A stretch of 64,000 bases of DNA from Rathayibacter sp. VKM Ac-2856 (GCF_013205055.1 NZ_JABMLF010000007.1:1-64000); one strand, 5' to 3'; positions 24,997 through 33,609 are shown, counted from the stretch's first letter. The notes: a model not told the origin generated them from the letters alone. Made by a program: numbers and translations.

Positions 24997-25472
24997 GCGA
25001 CATCTACGGCGGCGTGGACGACGACGACCTCACCCCGGGAGCCTACGAGGGCGCAGAGGAGGAGCCGACGACGTTCTTTGGGTCAGCGGATGAGTTCGTG
25101 CGCAAGCAGCTGATCGGCACCTACCGGCGCCGCGTCATCCGGGGTGGCTCCGGCAGCGGACTGCGCTGGAAAGCCGCCTGGTGGTCGAGCGCGGAGGCGC
25201 AGCAGCGCATCGAGGCCCTGTGGCGAGCGTGGGAGGCCGCCAGAGCCGACGAGAAAGCCGGGATGAGCACCTGGTGGATCAACCACTGCGATCCGCACAT
25301 GACCGCTCTGCTCTCCCCAGACGGGCCGTTCGCGGACTCGCAGGACGAGAACCGGGTCGGGGAACCTCTGCCCTACGAGCGTCCCGTCGAGGGCCTGTTC
25401 GAGCCCGACCGTCAGCCGCCGCTCTACACCGAGCGGACGACCGAGGGAGAGCCTGCGGGCACCAACGCCTGA
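24993..25472 (+). CDS. DUF4913-domain protein
   Basis: 159 residues; acidic N-terminus then VRKQLIGTYRRRVIRG and a Trp-rich block (RWKAAWWSSAEAQQRIEALW, then WWINHCDPHM) that define DUF4913, commonly encoded right after TraG/VirD4 in actinobacterial elements. ATGA overlap with the coupling protein gene. Probably handles the mobilised DNA or relaxosome; the biochemical role is unknown. Last gene of the operon, followed by a strong terminator. Confidence 0.85.
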   Translation: MSDIYGGVDDDDLTPGAYEGAEEEPTTFFGSADEFVRKQLIGTYRRRVIRGGSGSGLRWKAAWWSSAEAQQRIEALWRAWEAARADEKAGMSTWWINHCDPHMTALLSPDGPFADSQDENRVGEPLPYERPVEGLFEPDRQPPLYTERTTEGEPAGTNA

Positions 25473-25480
25473 ACGGCAAA

Positions 25481-25516
25481 GAAGAAGGGGAGCACCAGTC
25501 GGTGCTCCCCTTCTTC
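25481..25516. terminator. Bidirectional terminator between converging operons
   Basis: Perfect 16-bp stem GAAGAAGGGGAGCACC / GGTGCTCCCCTTCTTC with loop AGTC, between the stop of DUF4913 (25472) and the minus-strand stop at 25531. Short A/T-rich arms give weak U-tracts on both strands. Confidence 0.8.
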
Positions 25517-25530
25517 GCGCGTGGTGGCGG

Positions 25531-26886
25531 TTACCTGCTGAGGTCCCCACGGTCGGCGCCCTGGCCGCGGCCGCGGGTGCGCCGCGTCGACGGGACGGTG
25601 CTCGTGGCCGCCTTCGAGGTAACAGCGGAGCTGGCCGGGGTCGCGTGGGCGCTGTCAGCGCTCATCCGCGCTTCGATCAGGTGCGGCGGGACTCCCTTGG
25701 ACTCCATCGCGTGAACGGTGGCCTGTCGACGCTCCGAGCTGTCGTAGGCCACCTCGCCCGCCTCGCGCGCCGCTGACGCACGAGGATCGGACGCCGGGGT
25801 CGTGGGGTCGCCTGAGGTGCCGTTGGCGCTCTGAGCGGCGTCCTGGCGCTCGGCGGGGGCGGTGTCGCGGTAGAGCTGCGCCTGCGCCCGGGCGTCGGCT
25901 GCGAGCTCGCGCAGCTCGTCCGGGCTCGCGTGCTCGGTGCCGCCGGCGGCGGCATCGCGGTCGTAGTCGTTGGCGCGCGCTTCCAGCTCGGCAGCCATGA
26001 CGGCCTGGCCGTTGTCGACGTCGGCCGCGCCGGGAACCTCTCGAGCTGCTGCGTCGGATCGGGCGTCGTTGGCGCGGTCGAGCCGGTCCGCCTCAGCGAT
26101 GAGCACCTGCGCCTCGGTCAGTTCGGTGCCGGCACGCGCGCGCTCGGGAGCAACAGCGTCCTTCCACTCCTCGACCAGTGCAGCACGAGCGGCTGCGACG
26201 GTCGCGGGGTCCGGCGTGGACACCTGGCCGGCGTCGTTCCAGTCGATCGACGTCTGGACGCGGTATCCCTGGAACCCGGCGGGGTCCGTGTCCCGCTTCC
26301 ACTCCTCGGCCACCGACAGCTCGACAGTCGCGACGTCGCCGGCGAGAGCGGCGCGGTAGTCGGTGATGAGGGCGCGCTGCGCGCCGGTGTCCGGCTCCGT
26401 GCGGTCCCCGACCTGCATGGTGAGACGGTCCTCGTCGTGGCGGTGGTAGTGCTCCGGCGCAGACGTGGCCGCCCATTCCTTCGCCAGATCCAGCTCGGAC
26501 TTTCCGCGGGTGGCGGCGTCGCGCAGGACGGCAGTGTCGACGCCGTAGCGCTCCATCACCTCGCGCTGCACGACGGCCGCGGCACGCTCCGCGATGGGGT
26601 CCTGGCCCTTCCACGCCTGAGCCGTCTCCGCGACGCGGGCGACGTCCTGGATGCTCGCGCGATCCCACCACTCCGGCCGGTCCACGACCTGCAACGTTGC
26701 TCGTGCGGCACCCCGCTCGGCGTCGAACCGCGCAGCGAGCTCGCGCGCCTGAGCTGCCGATCGAGCCTGCGCGTCGCGCGCCAACTCCTCCCGCAGGCGG
26801 GCGAACTTCTCGCCCATCTGCATCGCGATCGTCAGTGCTACTCGAACGTTCTGACCGACCTCCTGGCCGACCTCATCGTCACTCAT
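25531..26886 (-). CDS. Long coiled-coil protein downstream of the relaxase
   Basis: 451 residues, Ala/Glu/Arg/Asp-rich throughout; the first ~70 residues (REELARDAQARSAAQARELA) and ~250-350 read as coiled coil, the tail is disordered and ends basic. No enzyme motifs. It starts 32 bp after the relaxase stop, so it belongs to the mobilisation operon. May be a relaxosome accessory. Such proteins are common but undefined in actinobacterial elements. Confidence 0.7.
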   Translation of the reverse strand: MSDDEVGQEVGQNVRVALTIAMQMGEKFARLREELARDAQARSAAQARELAARFDAERGAARATLQVVDRPEWWDRASIQDVARVAETAQAWKGQDPIAERAAAVVQREVMERYGVDTAVLRDAATRGKSELDLAKEWAATSAPEHYHRHDEDRLTMQVGDRTEPDTGAQRALITDYRAALAGDVATVELSVAEEWKRDTDPAGFQGYRVQTSIDWNDAGQVSTPDPATVAAARAALVEEWKDAVAPERARAGTELTEAQVLIAEADRLDRANDARSDAAAREVPGAADVDNGQAVMAAELEARANDYDRDAAAGGTEHASPDELRELAADARAQAQLYRDTAPAERQDAAQSANGTSGDPTTPASDPRASAAREAGEVAYDSSERRQATVHAMESKGVPPHLIEARMSADSAHATPASSAVTSKAATSTVPSTRRTRGRGQGADRGDLSR

Positions 26887-26917
26887 GACTTCCTCCCCCT
26901 ATGGCTGTCGTGCCTGG

Positions 26918-28630
26918 TTATCGGTCGAGTCCGCCGCGGTCGTGACCGGGCTTCTCGCGGGCGTCTCGGGCGCGCTTGGCGAGGAGCGCGTCGGCGCTCT
27001 CCTGCTCGCGCGGCGTGAGCTTGGTCGGCACCGGGCTCCCGGTCGGGAACGACGCGGCGACCGCCTCGCGCGACTGCCGCAGCTCGGGCGGCAGAGCGGC
27101 CCGCTGGGCCTCCCACGCCTCGGCCTTGTTCGCGGTGTCCTGCTTCGTGTAGCTGTCTCGCACTGCGGTCAACTGACCGCGGAGCGTCTGCGACAGCTCG
27201 CTCATCCGACGTGCGTCACCGGCGGCCTTGTGCGCCGAAGCGATCGCGTGAGTCATGCGGGCGAGCTGGTGCAGCAGCAGCAGCTCAGCGGCCGCGTTCT
27301 TCTTCTTGCCGGCGGCCGCCAGGATCAGCGCAGTGGTGTGCGCGCTCGAGGGCATCGCTGCGGGTCGCGGTCGCGTCTCGTGGGCGCGCAGGTGTGCCGA
27401 CCGCGCGAGCGATCGCGCAGCGTCCGCGAGCGGTCCGGGGGTGGGTTCCATGCGCCTCGACCACGCGGCGTAGGCGCCGGCCGTCTCACGCGCCACGTGT
27501 GCCCACGTCGACCGGTCGGACGGGTCGACGGAGTTGATGTACTGGTGCAACCGGTCCATGTCGGCGGCGTACTTCGCGAACAGATCGGGCGAGGGCTCGG
27601 CAACCTCGCGGCCCGGGTTCACCGGCTGATAGCGCCACGGGTTCTTCGACGTCGCGCGCCATTCCTCGGCCGCTTCTGTCGCCTTCAACGGCTCGTCCGG
27701 CCACCCCTCGCGCAGTCGCGGGAGGGTCAGGTCGCGCGCGAGGGTCCCGCCGCCGTGCCAGCGCACGGGCTCATGCTTCTCGGGGCGCAGCGCCACGCTG
27801 TAGCCCTGCACGACGTCGTTGCGGCCCACCGCGAAACGCGGGCGCACCAGCAGCCCCTCTTGACGCATCCGACGCACGAACTCGCCCTCATCGACGCTGG
27901 ACGATGCAGCAGCGCGGACGCTGCGCTCGAGGCGGCGCACGTCGGGCTCAACCGCGTTGCGTGTGCGGGCCGCCTCGCGGGCTCCGGGGACGATCCCGCG
28001 CTCTCCGAGCTCACGCCCCTCGGGGTGCAGCTGCGTCAGACCGTGATCGCGTTCCAGCTCACGGCTGACCTTCTGAGCGAGCCGCTTGTCGTAGGGGATG
28101 TGCGCCTTCGTCCCGTCCTCGCGCACGAGGGAGACGGCGATGTGGATGTGGTCGTTGCCGTTCTTCGACGCGCCATGACGAACCGCGACCCATCGCGCGT
28201 TCGCCTTCCCGATGTCGTCGCCGGCGAACCCCATGCGCTGCACGAAATCGGTGGCGATCGCTCCCCACTTCTCATCCGTCAGCGTGCCCTCTTCGGCACT
28301 GAGAGAGAGCGAGCAGTGCCACACGTGCACGTCCTGCTTCACGACGGCCTGCTTGCCCGTCGACGGATCCACGATCGGCTCTCCCGTCGCACGGTCGAAC
28401 TGCTTCACGGACCGCATGACCTTCGTGCCGTACACCTCGGCCGGCTCGTCAAGATCGCGTGCGATCGCGAGAGCTGCGTCGCGGTCCAGCACCTCGTAGC
28501 CGTACAGCGCCATGATCGCGGAGTCGCCAGCGACCAGGTGCTGCTCGGTGTGCTCGTTCGAGCGACCGGGGCCAGCGAGATAGGTCATCAGCCCGCCCAT
28601 CTGCGAGCCGTAGGTGACGTTAGGAATCAC
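26918..28630 (-). CDS. Relaxase / mobilisation nuclease
   Basis: 570 residues from GTG 28630, overlapping the MobC stop by 4 bp. The N-terminal ~220 residues carry the HUH relaxase signature: VHVWHCSLSLS and GNDHIHIAVSLVRE; a Tyr near the N-terminus (VTYGSQMGGLMTYL) could be the nicking residue. Pattern fits MOBP/MOBQ-like enzymes. The rest is a long helical region without helicase motifs, so it is not a TraI/TraA helicase fusion. It would nick at oriT, probably in the 29.1-kb region. Confidence 0.88.
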   Translation of the reverse strand: MIPNVTYGSQMGGLMTYLAGPGRSNEHTEQHLVAGDSAIMALYGYEVLDRDAALAIARDLDEPAEVYGTKVMRSVKQFDRATGEPIVDPSTGKQAVVKQDVHVWHCSLSLSAEEGTLTDEKWGAIATDFVQRMGFAGDDIGKANARWVAVRHGASKNGNDHIHIAVSLVREDGTKAHIPYDKRLAQKVSRELERDHGLTQLHPEGRELGERGIVPGAREAARTRNAVEPDVRRLERSVRAAASSSVDEGEFVRRMRQEGLLVRPRFAVGRNDVVQGYSVALRPEKHEPVRWHGGGTLARDLTLPRLREGWPDEPLKATEAAEEWRATSKNPWRYQPVNPGREVAEPSPDLFAKYAADMDRLHQYINSVDPSDRSTWAHVARETAGAYAAWSRRMEPTPGPLADAARSLARSAHLRAHETRPRPAAMPSSAHTTALILAAAGKKKNAAAELLLLHQLARMTHAIASAHKAAGDARRMSELSQTLRGQLTAVRDSYTKQDTANKAEAWEAQRAALPPELRQSREAVAASFPTGSPVPTKLTPREQESADALLAKRARDAREKPGHDRGGLDR

Positions 28631-29034
28631 TTGCCGGCCACTGCACGGCACGCTGCGCTGATTTGCGGGACAAGTGCCGCGAACTGCGCTCGGAAGTCCT
28701 CGACCTGTGCGGGGAACTGCCCCTCGGTGTTCGCGAACCGCGCGAGCTGGTTGAGGTTACGAGCCATGCCGCCAAGGTCAGCGCGAACCTGCATCAGCTC
28801 GGCCACTGCGCTCTTCCACTCGGCGTCCGTGCGGACCTGCGCGTTCATCGCAGACTCGAACAAGAGTCGCGGAACCGTGATGTCGCCGGCCACAACTGCG
28901 CGAGCCTGCAACGCCGCATCTTCTTCGGCGGTGACGTACACGCGGTAGTACTTCTCGCGTGCCCCCTCGGGTGCGTTCTCGCGCCTTTTCCGAGCGAACA
29001 ACCGTCGAGGAGTCGACTCCGACACTCGAACCAC
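28627..29034 (-). CDS. MobC-like relaxosome protein
   Basis: 135 residues from GTG 29034 (an in-frame GTG at 29025 is also possible). Basic N-terminus (RRLFARKRRENAPEGAREKY) then YYRVYVTAEEDAALQARAVV and LMQVRADLGGMARNLNQLAR: the RHH-plus-helix plan of MobC proteins, with the conserved G-x-NLNQLAR-type motif. Binds oriT and opens the nick region. Translationally coupled to the relaxase. Confidence 0.85.
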   Translation of the reverse strand: MVRVSESTPRRLFARKRRENAPEGAREKYYRVYVTAEEDAALQARAVVAGDITVPRLLFESAMNAQVRTDAEWKSAVAELMQVRADLGGMARNLNQLARFANTEGQFPAQVEDFRAQFAALVPQISAACRAVAGK

Positions 29035-29301
29035 CCGCCCTTCCCTTGCCAGCGCAGCGAACCCGCCACCCGGCGGGGACCACACCTCTAGTGTGCACCC
29101 GGAGCCAACGCAGCGCCAGCCCGGCAAGCCATTTACCAGCGGTAAACGGACAGCTTGCTCCAAAAACCGCTCTGCCCGAGCGTAGCGATGGTGCAGCAAA
29201 GCGGCTCCACGAACGGGCACCCGTCGCGGGAAGGAACAGCCTCCGGATGGGCGACGCTGCGGCGCCTTCCGGATGCCCATTTGGGCATGTAGCCTGATCC
29301 C
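29035..29301. promoter_or_regulatory. Divergent mob control region, candidate oriT
   Basis: Gene-free region upstream of mobC. It holds a nested dyad at 29125-29158: outer arms CAAGC/GCTTG and inner arms TTTACC-AGC-GGTAAA, the usual shape of a relaxase site, and a CTTGCTCC stretch beside it. Place next to mobC and the relaxase supports oriT. The nick site cannot be named. Confidence 0.5.
29274..29287. promoter_or_regulatory. TGCCCATTTGGGCA operator
   Basis: Same dyad as at 14677-14691, flanked by A/T to give ATGCCCA-TT-TGGGCAT. It lies 15 bp upstream of the 29302 start and in the divergent mob region, so the XRE regulator may repress both sides. Confidence 0.6.
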
Positions 29302-29649
29302 ATGAGCGACAACACGAGGAACCCAGAGGACGCCGCCGACGCCGCACGCCGGCTGCTCGAAGCGAGTGTCGAGAAGAGAGTCGCAGCGGTGCGCACGATC
29401 GTCACCGCCGCGAACGACACTGACACTGCACGCGCGGCTCTCACTGACGCGCAAAGTCGGCACACGAGGGCGTGGGCCGATGCGCTCGCTACCGGGTGGT
29501 CCGAGAAGGAACTCCGCGCAGCCGGAGTACCGCGGCCCGACCAGTCCCGCGGCCGTGCACCTCGTTCGCGTCGCTCACCGGGGAGCGACAGCGCTCCCGG
29601 CGACTCGACGGAAAACAGCGCTACGGAATCGACTGACGACGCAGCCTGA
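29302..29649 (+). CDS. Small helical protein, 115 aa
   Basis: Ala/Arg/Asp-rich; residues 1-75 helical (EDAADAARRLLEASVEKRVAAV), with ATGWSEKELRAAGVPRP resembling an HTH-like end, and a Ser/Asp-rich disordered tail. No recognised family. Divergent from mobC with a candidate operator overlapping its promoter. Probably a small regulatory or relaxosome-associated protein. Confidence 0.6.
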   Translation: MSDNTRNPEDAADAARRLLEASVEKRVAAVRTIVTAANDTDTARAALTDAQSRHTRAWADALATGWSEKELRAAGVPRPDQSRGRAPRSRRSPGSDSAPGDSTENSATESTDDAA

Positions 29650-29968
29650 GCGACCGGACGATCGCCTTCGTCGGTCCCGCAAGCCCCCACCGCGGTAGGA
29701 CGGAACACGTAACGTCGACCGTGACGCAGCGACCCCCCTCGCTCGCGTCGGAGCCCCCCGCTCGAGCACAGCTCGCGGGGGCTTCTTCGTTCCCGGGCTG
29801 ATCGCGCCGACTGCGGTCCGGCCGTCCATCCGACGCTTCACTCTTGCCTACGCTGATCACCCGTCAAGAGCGCTCCGCGTCCCTTCGGGATGCCCCTGCG
29901 GGGCACTCCTGACGGCTGCCCATCTCCGGCATCGCGCCGCTTATCGGATGGATGGCCTCGGTGCGTGC
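29650..29968. other. Gene-free stretch between the 29302 and Rep-like genes
   Basis: 319 bp. It contains a terminator-like hairpin at 29752-29783 and, near 29880-29910, a short GGGATGCCCCTGCGGGGC hairpin. No ORF with support. Confidence 0.5.
29752..29783. terminator. Rho-independent terminator
   Basis: AGCCCCC / GGGGGCT outer stem with inner GAGC/GCTC, followed by TTCTTCGTT. Converging genes lie on both sides. Confidence 0.65.
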
Positions 29969-31249
29969 TCAGCCCCGTGATCGTAGCTCCGCGGTACGGA
30001 TCGCAAGTTCCTCGCGAGCCTCGGCGGCGGCGCGCTTGCGTGCCGCCTCGCGCTCCCGAGCTGCCCGCTCGTACTCGTGCTGATCGCGCTTCATCTGAGC
30101 GATCACCCGATCCACTTCGTCCTGGTCGATGTTCGCCAGCCGTGCAGCCTCCGCGGCTCGCTCGGCGGCGCGTCGCTGCTGGTCAGCGGCCCGCTCCGCC
30201 GCAGCGTCACGACGAGCCTGGTCGAACCGCGAGTGCTCGGTGATGACCTGGCGGATCGCCCAGCCGTAGAACCCGAGAGCGTTGCGACTGGTGAACGTGT
30301 CCGGCACGCGGCGACCGTCCCGCGTCAGCCAGGCAGTGATAGCGAACATCAGCCCCTCGACGCTCCACTCGGAGACGTCGATCCCTGACCGCTCGAGCAT
30401 CCCAACCACGTGACCGACGTGCACACCGCGAGCAAGCCAAGGGATGCGCTGAGCCAGCGCAGCGGCGAAGCGTTGAAGTTCAATGGGTCTCGGAACCGCC
30501 GGCCGACCGATCGAGCTGCGCCGTGTGTCACTTCCTCGTCCGGGCTGCCGCGAAGCGGCTTCCAAGCGCGGTCCACCGCGCGTTGGTGGGATCTTCTTAA
30601 CTGGAGCTGTAGGAGGAACGTGGCGCCTACGGGGTAGGTGGACATTCTCCACAGATCGAGTGATCCGGCCGCCCTGCGAGACGCGGGACGGAACCGGAGC
30701 CGGCGCCGCGCACGCGGCGCGCAGGGCAGCCGCACGGGGCATCACGAGCGCCCGCGTGGAAGCCATGCGGAGCTGGCGGCCACCGTGCGCGAGCTGCGCG
30801 GCAACGCGCTCACCTTCGCACAGGTATCGGCCCTCGATGACGACTGCGGCGAGGCCCAACAGCAGCAGGATCTCTCGGGCGCGCTGCACGGTCCTCTTGC
30901 ACATGCCCAGGCGATCCGCGACCGTCTGGTGCGCTGTCGTGACGCCGCGTCCCGTACCGACGTCGGCCGAGCGCATGTCCTCCTGAGCGACGAGCAGCAG
31001 CGTGTGCGGTGCGACCTTCACAGCCGCTCGCACGGCTTCGCCCTCGGGCGTTGCCAGGGCGTCCAACACGGCGTCGAACCACGCGCTACCGGACGTCCAG
31101 CACGGCAGCGGCGCGTAGGCGCCCGGTGCCGGCTCGGGGCTCCACGAGCCCGACCGCGATTTGTTCGGCCGCGACGCGGCCGCCTGTGACGTCTCGGATG
31201 CAAGCTCGACCGACCGCTCCCCTGAAAAAAGGGTGGGTCGGGAGTGCAC
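29969..31249 (-). CDS. Rep-like helix-turn-helix protein, putative plasmid replication initiator
   Basis: About 426 residues if begun at GTG 31249; the true start is uncertain. The segment TAHQTVADRLGMCKRTVQRA (~120) is an HTH; a Pro/Arg linker with several basic patches follows; a second domain at ~270-340 (IPWLARGVHVGHVVGMLERS ... ITAWLTRDGRRVP) resembles replication/DNA-handling proteins of actinobacterial plasmids; the tail is a basic coiled coil (REREAARKRAAAEAREELA). It is next to the mob region and a small RHH-like gene, as in plasmid rep loci. Function inferred. Confidence 0.6.
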   Translation of the reverse strand: MHSRPTLFSGERSVELASETSQAAASRPNKSRSGSWSPEPAPGAYAPLPCWTSGSAWFDAVLDALATPEGEAVRAAVKVAPHTLLLVAQEDMRSADVGTGRGVTTAHQTVADRLGMCKRTVQRAREILLLLGLAAVVIEGRYLCEGERVAAQLAHGGRQLRMASTRALVMPRAAALRAACAAPAPVPSRVSQGGRITRSVENVHLPRRRHVPPTAPVKKIPPTRGGPRLEAASRQPGRGSDTRRSSIGRPAVPRPIELQRFAAALAQRIPWLARGVHVGHVVGMLERSGIDVSEWSVEGLMFAITAWLTRDGRRVPDTFTSRNALGFYGWAIRQVITEHSRFDQARRDAAAERAADQQRRAAERAAEAARLANIDQDEVDRVIAQMKRDQHEYERAAREREAARKRAAAEAREELAIRTAELRSRG

Positions 31250-31400
31250 GGAGACGAACTCCGCTGTTACGATGTGGTCATTCCTTCCGGGTACGTTCCG
31301 GCGGGTACACCAAAGGCCCGGCTGGTAACCGGTTCTTGGGTGGGACTGCTTCACACCTCTGAGTCGCCAAACTGTGCGAGGTGGGAAGCCAAGGCTTCTA

Positions 31401-31424
31401 GGCCCGTCGCGAGAGCGACGGGCC
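31401..31424. terminator. Terminator between the Rep-like and RHH-like genes
   Basis: Perfect 10-bp stem GGCCCGTCGC / GCGACGGGCC with GAGA loop, 8 bp after the minus-strand stop at 31432, preceded by a smaller GAAGCC-AA-GGCTTC hairpin. A typical stable terminator; U-tract short. Confidence 0.7.
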
Positions 31425-31431
31425 TAATGCG

Positions 31432-31677
31432 TTAACGGGTGTCGATGGGCAGCTCCTCATCGGAAAGAAGGGTCGGCTGCGACGGCCACCACGAGGGAAC
31501 ACCCTCGTCGGTCAGCTCGCTTTGCACGTGCTCGACCAGGCGCTCGAAGAACACCGCCGACGACACGTTGGCGTGCGACGCCATGTCGTTGAAGCGATCT
31601 CGCGCCTGCTTCTCGACGGTCCAGGCAACGTTGGTGGGTTCCACCATCGTTCCTCGGGGACGCCGCGTCGTAGCCAT
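31432..31677 (-). CDS. Small RHH-like DNA-binding protein, 81 aa
   Basis: From ATG 31677. Central helices VEKQARDRFNDMASHANVSS and FFERLVEHVQSEL fit a ribbon-helix-helix/CopG-like fold; basic N-terminus. Upstream are two GTGATTA direct repeats and one dyad of the XRE type. Probably a copy-control or partition regulator of the adjacent Rep-like gene, with autoregulation. Confidence 0.6.
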   Translation of the reverse strand: MATTRRPRGTMVEPTNVAWTVEKQARDRFNDMASHANVSSAVFFERLVEHVQSELTDEGVPSWWPSQPTLLSDEELPIDTR

Positions 31678-31746
31678 GTGATTAACGTAGAGCTGTGGCT
31701 GTGATTAGCGCGACGCGACACGCCGCTTTAGATGCCCATTTGGTCA
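31678..31746 (-). promoter_or_regulatory. Regulatory region upstream of the RHH-like gene
   Basis: GTGATTA occurs twice 24 bp apart (starting 31677 and 31701), candidate sites for the RHH-like protein. TGCCCATTTGGTCA (31733-31746) differs by one base from the dyad at 29274. Confidence 0.5.
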
Positions 31747-31760
31747 CTCGCGGCTGAGGG

Positions 31761-32381
31761 CTACTCCGCTGCGGGAAGCGGGAGCGTGACGTCCACAGCG
31801 CGGAACTCCGAGACGGTCGCCCGCTCGACTGCGCGGTAGACCGTCGAGCGCGTCACACCGAACTGCTCCGACAGCTCCGCGACGGTGTAGTTCCCGGAGC
31901 GGTACTCCGCGACCAGGTGCGCCTCGATCTTCGGGGAGAGCTTCGGCGCGCGGCCGCGCAGCCGGCCCTTCGCCTTGGCGACCCGCATGCCCTCCTTCGT
32001 GCGCGCGCGGATCAGGTCGCCCTCGAACTCCGCGATCATCGCCAGCACGTTGAACAGCAGCCGCCCGATCGGGTCGTTCGGGTCGTGCAGCGACCCGCCG
32101 ATGTTCAGGCGCACTCCCCTGCGCGTGAGCTCGTCCACGATGTCGCGCGCATCGGTGATCGAACGGGCGAGGCGGTCGAGCTTCGTCACGAACAGAGTCG
32201 AGCCAGCGTCGCACGCGGCCAGGGCCTCGCGCAGCGCGGGCCGCTCGCGGTTGCTGCCGGTGAGGCCGGCGTCGACGTAGATCCGCTCCGCCGGCACACC
32301 GGCCGCGAGCAGCGCGTCACGCTGCGCCTGCGCGTCCTGCTTGTCCGTCGAGACGCGGGCGTATCCGATCAGCTCAGCCAT
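31761..32381 (-). CDS. Serine resolvase/invertase family recombinase (small)
   Basis: 206 residues. Catalytic Ser in IGYARVSTDKQD (residue ~10), the Arg-containing TLFVTKLDRLARSITDA, and C-terminal HTH (YTVAELSEQFGVTRSTVYRAV). Length is typical of TnpR/Hin-type resolvases and too small for an integrase of the phiC31 class. Starts 128 bp downstream of a second resolvase gene. Its promoter region has an inverted repeat that may be the res site. Confidence 0.9.
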   Translation of the reverse strand: MAELIGYARVSTDKQDAQAQRDALLAAGVPAERIYVDAGLTGSNRERPALREALAACDAGSTLFVTKLDRLARSITDARDIVDELTRRGVRLNIGGSLHDPNDPIGRLLFNVLAMIAEFEGDLIRARTKEGMRVAKAKGRLRGRAPKLSPKIEAHLVAEYRSGNYTVAELSEQFGVTRSTVYRAVERATVSEFRAVDVTLPLPAAE

Positions 32382-32508
32382 TGGACCAGTATCCCGTTTG
32401 ACGCCCCCCTACCGAACAAATCACCGGACGGGTCTAACGGGACACTCAGCTGTGGATGTTGCCGCTCAGTGGCGGCGTTCTGACGCCGCTTCGTGGCGCA
32501 GTTCGGCG
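32382..32508. promoter_or_regulatory. Inter-resolvase region with candidate recombination site
   Basis: TCCCGTT (32392) and AACGGGA (32436) form an inverted repeat around a 37-bp centre, as at resolvase subsites. Next to it (32468-32490) GTGGCGGCGTTCTGACGCCG matches, in inverse orientation, blocks found at 35737 and 58190 at both ends of the cassette region. Confidence 0.45.
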
Positions 32509-33066
32509 TCAGCGGTCTTCGGTCAGGTGGCGGTAGATGGTGCCGCGAGAGACACCGAAGGTGTCTGCGATCTGCTGGACCGTGTAGGTCTTCTCGTCGT
32601 ACATCGCGCGAGCCTGCTTCGCCTTCGTGGGCGTCATCTTGAAACGCCCGCCGCCCTTGCGTCCGCGAGCGCGAGCGGCGGCGAGGCCGTCGTGGGTGCG
32701 TTCCACGATGAGGTCGTGTTCGAACTCTGCGATCGCGGCGAGCATGTGGAAGAACAGTCGCCCGCCGGGAGTGGTCGTGTCGATGCCTTGCGAGAGCGCC
32801 TTCAAGCCCACCCCCCGCTGCTGCAGATCGTCGGCCACCTCTTTCAGGTTCCGCACCGACCGGCCGAGACGGTCGAGCTTGGTCACCACGAGGGAGTCGC
32901 CCTCACGCAGATAGTCGAGCGCTTTGCCGAACTCGGGTCGCTTCGCGAGCACCCCGGAGGCGTGCTCCACGAACACCTTCTCGCAGCCGGCGGCCGTCAG
33001 CGCGTCAGTCTGCGCATCCGGGTTCTGGTCCCTGGTCGAGACTCGGGCGTATCCGATCGATGCCAT
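32509..33066 (-). CDS. Serine resolvase (TnpR-like)
   Basis: 185 residues from ATG 33066. Catalytic Ser in IGYARVSTRDQNPDAQ, then LVVTKLDRLGRSVRNL and the E-helix region AEFEHDLIVERTHDGL; HTH VQQIADTFGVSRGTIYRHL at the end. Classic TnpR length. No Tn3-type transposase gene is present in the window, so the resolvase is an orphan or part of a decayed transposon. Only ~50% similar to its neighbour, so not a recent duplicate. Confidence 0.92.
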   Translation of the reverse strand: MASIGYARVSTRDQNPDAQTDALTAAGCEKVFVEHASGVLAKRPEFGKALDYLREGDSLVVTKLDRLGRSVRNLKEVADDLQQRGVGLKALSQGIDTTTPGGRLFFHMLAAIAEFEHDLIVERTHDGLAAARARGRKGGGRFKMTPTKAKQARAMYDEKTYTVQQIADTFGVSRGTIYRHLTEDR

Positions 33067-33179
33067 GGGCCGACTGTACTGTGGACGTGCCTCGCGGTAC
33101 GTAGCTCTCGGACACGAGCCGTTGAACACGACTCGCCGGACGGTGGAGTGGTCCTGGGCGGTGTGCCACCGACGTTCGT

Positions 33180-33593
33180 TTACGGGAGCTCGTTGTGAGA
33201 GCCCGTGATGATCTGGCACACGCTGCTCGCGGTGCAGTCGGCGGGGTCGAGTGCACGGCTCGCGTCGAGGGCGTGCTCCAGCTCGGTTTCCAGGATCGCG
33301 AGTTCCCGCTGTCGGGCGCGGACGTCATCGAGCCTGCTGGTGAGCAGGGTGGTGACGTGCTCGCAGGGCGTCTCTCCGGCCTGTCGGAGGGCGAGGACGC
33401 TGCTGATGTCGGTGAGGGTCAGGCCGGCGGTCTGGGACGCTCGGATGAATCGCAACCGAGAAGCGGCGTCGTCGTCGTACTGCCGGTACCCGTTCGTCTC
33501 CCGCTCAGGGAAGGGCAGGAGTCCTTCGCGTTCGTAGAACCGGATCGTCTGTGCGCTCACTCCGGTGGTGCGGGCAAGTTCTCCGATTCGCAT
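33180..33593 (-). CDS. MerR-family regulator
   Basis: 137 residues from ATG 33593: MRIGELARTTGVSAQTIRFY at the N-terminus (winged HTH), dimerisation helix ~75-110, and Cys at ~82 (GETPCEHV), ~119 and ~124 (ADCTASSVC). The Cys arrangement is that of metal-responsive (Hg/Zn/Cd type) MerR proteins. Divergent from the 33648 gene with a MerR-type promoter between them, hence the likely activator of that operon. Confidence 0.9.
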   Translation of the reverse strand: MRIGELARTTGVSAQTIRFYEREGLLPFPERETNGYRQYDDDAASRLRFIRASQTAGLTLTDISSVLALRQAGETPCEHVTTLLTSRLDDVRARQRELAILETELEHALDASRALDPADCTASSVCQIITGSHNELP

Positions 33594-33609
33594 GACCTCA
33601 TTCCACCAC

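Noticed and set aside
31761-33066. Serine resolvases as the element's integrase
   Set aside because: Both are of small TnpR/Hin length without the large C-terminal domain of serine integrases, so they cannot be assumed to integrate the element.
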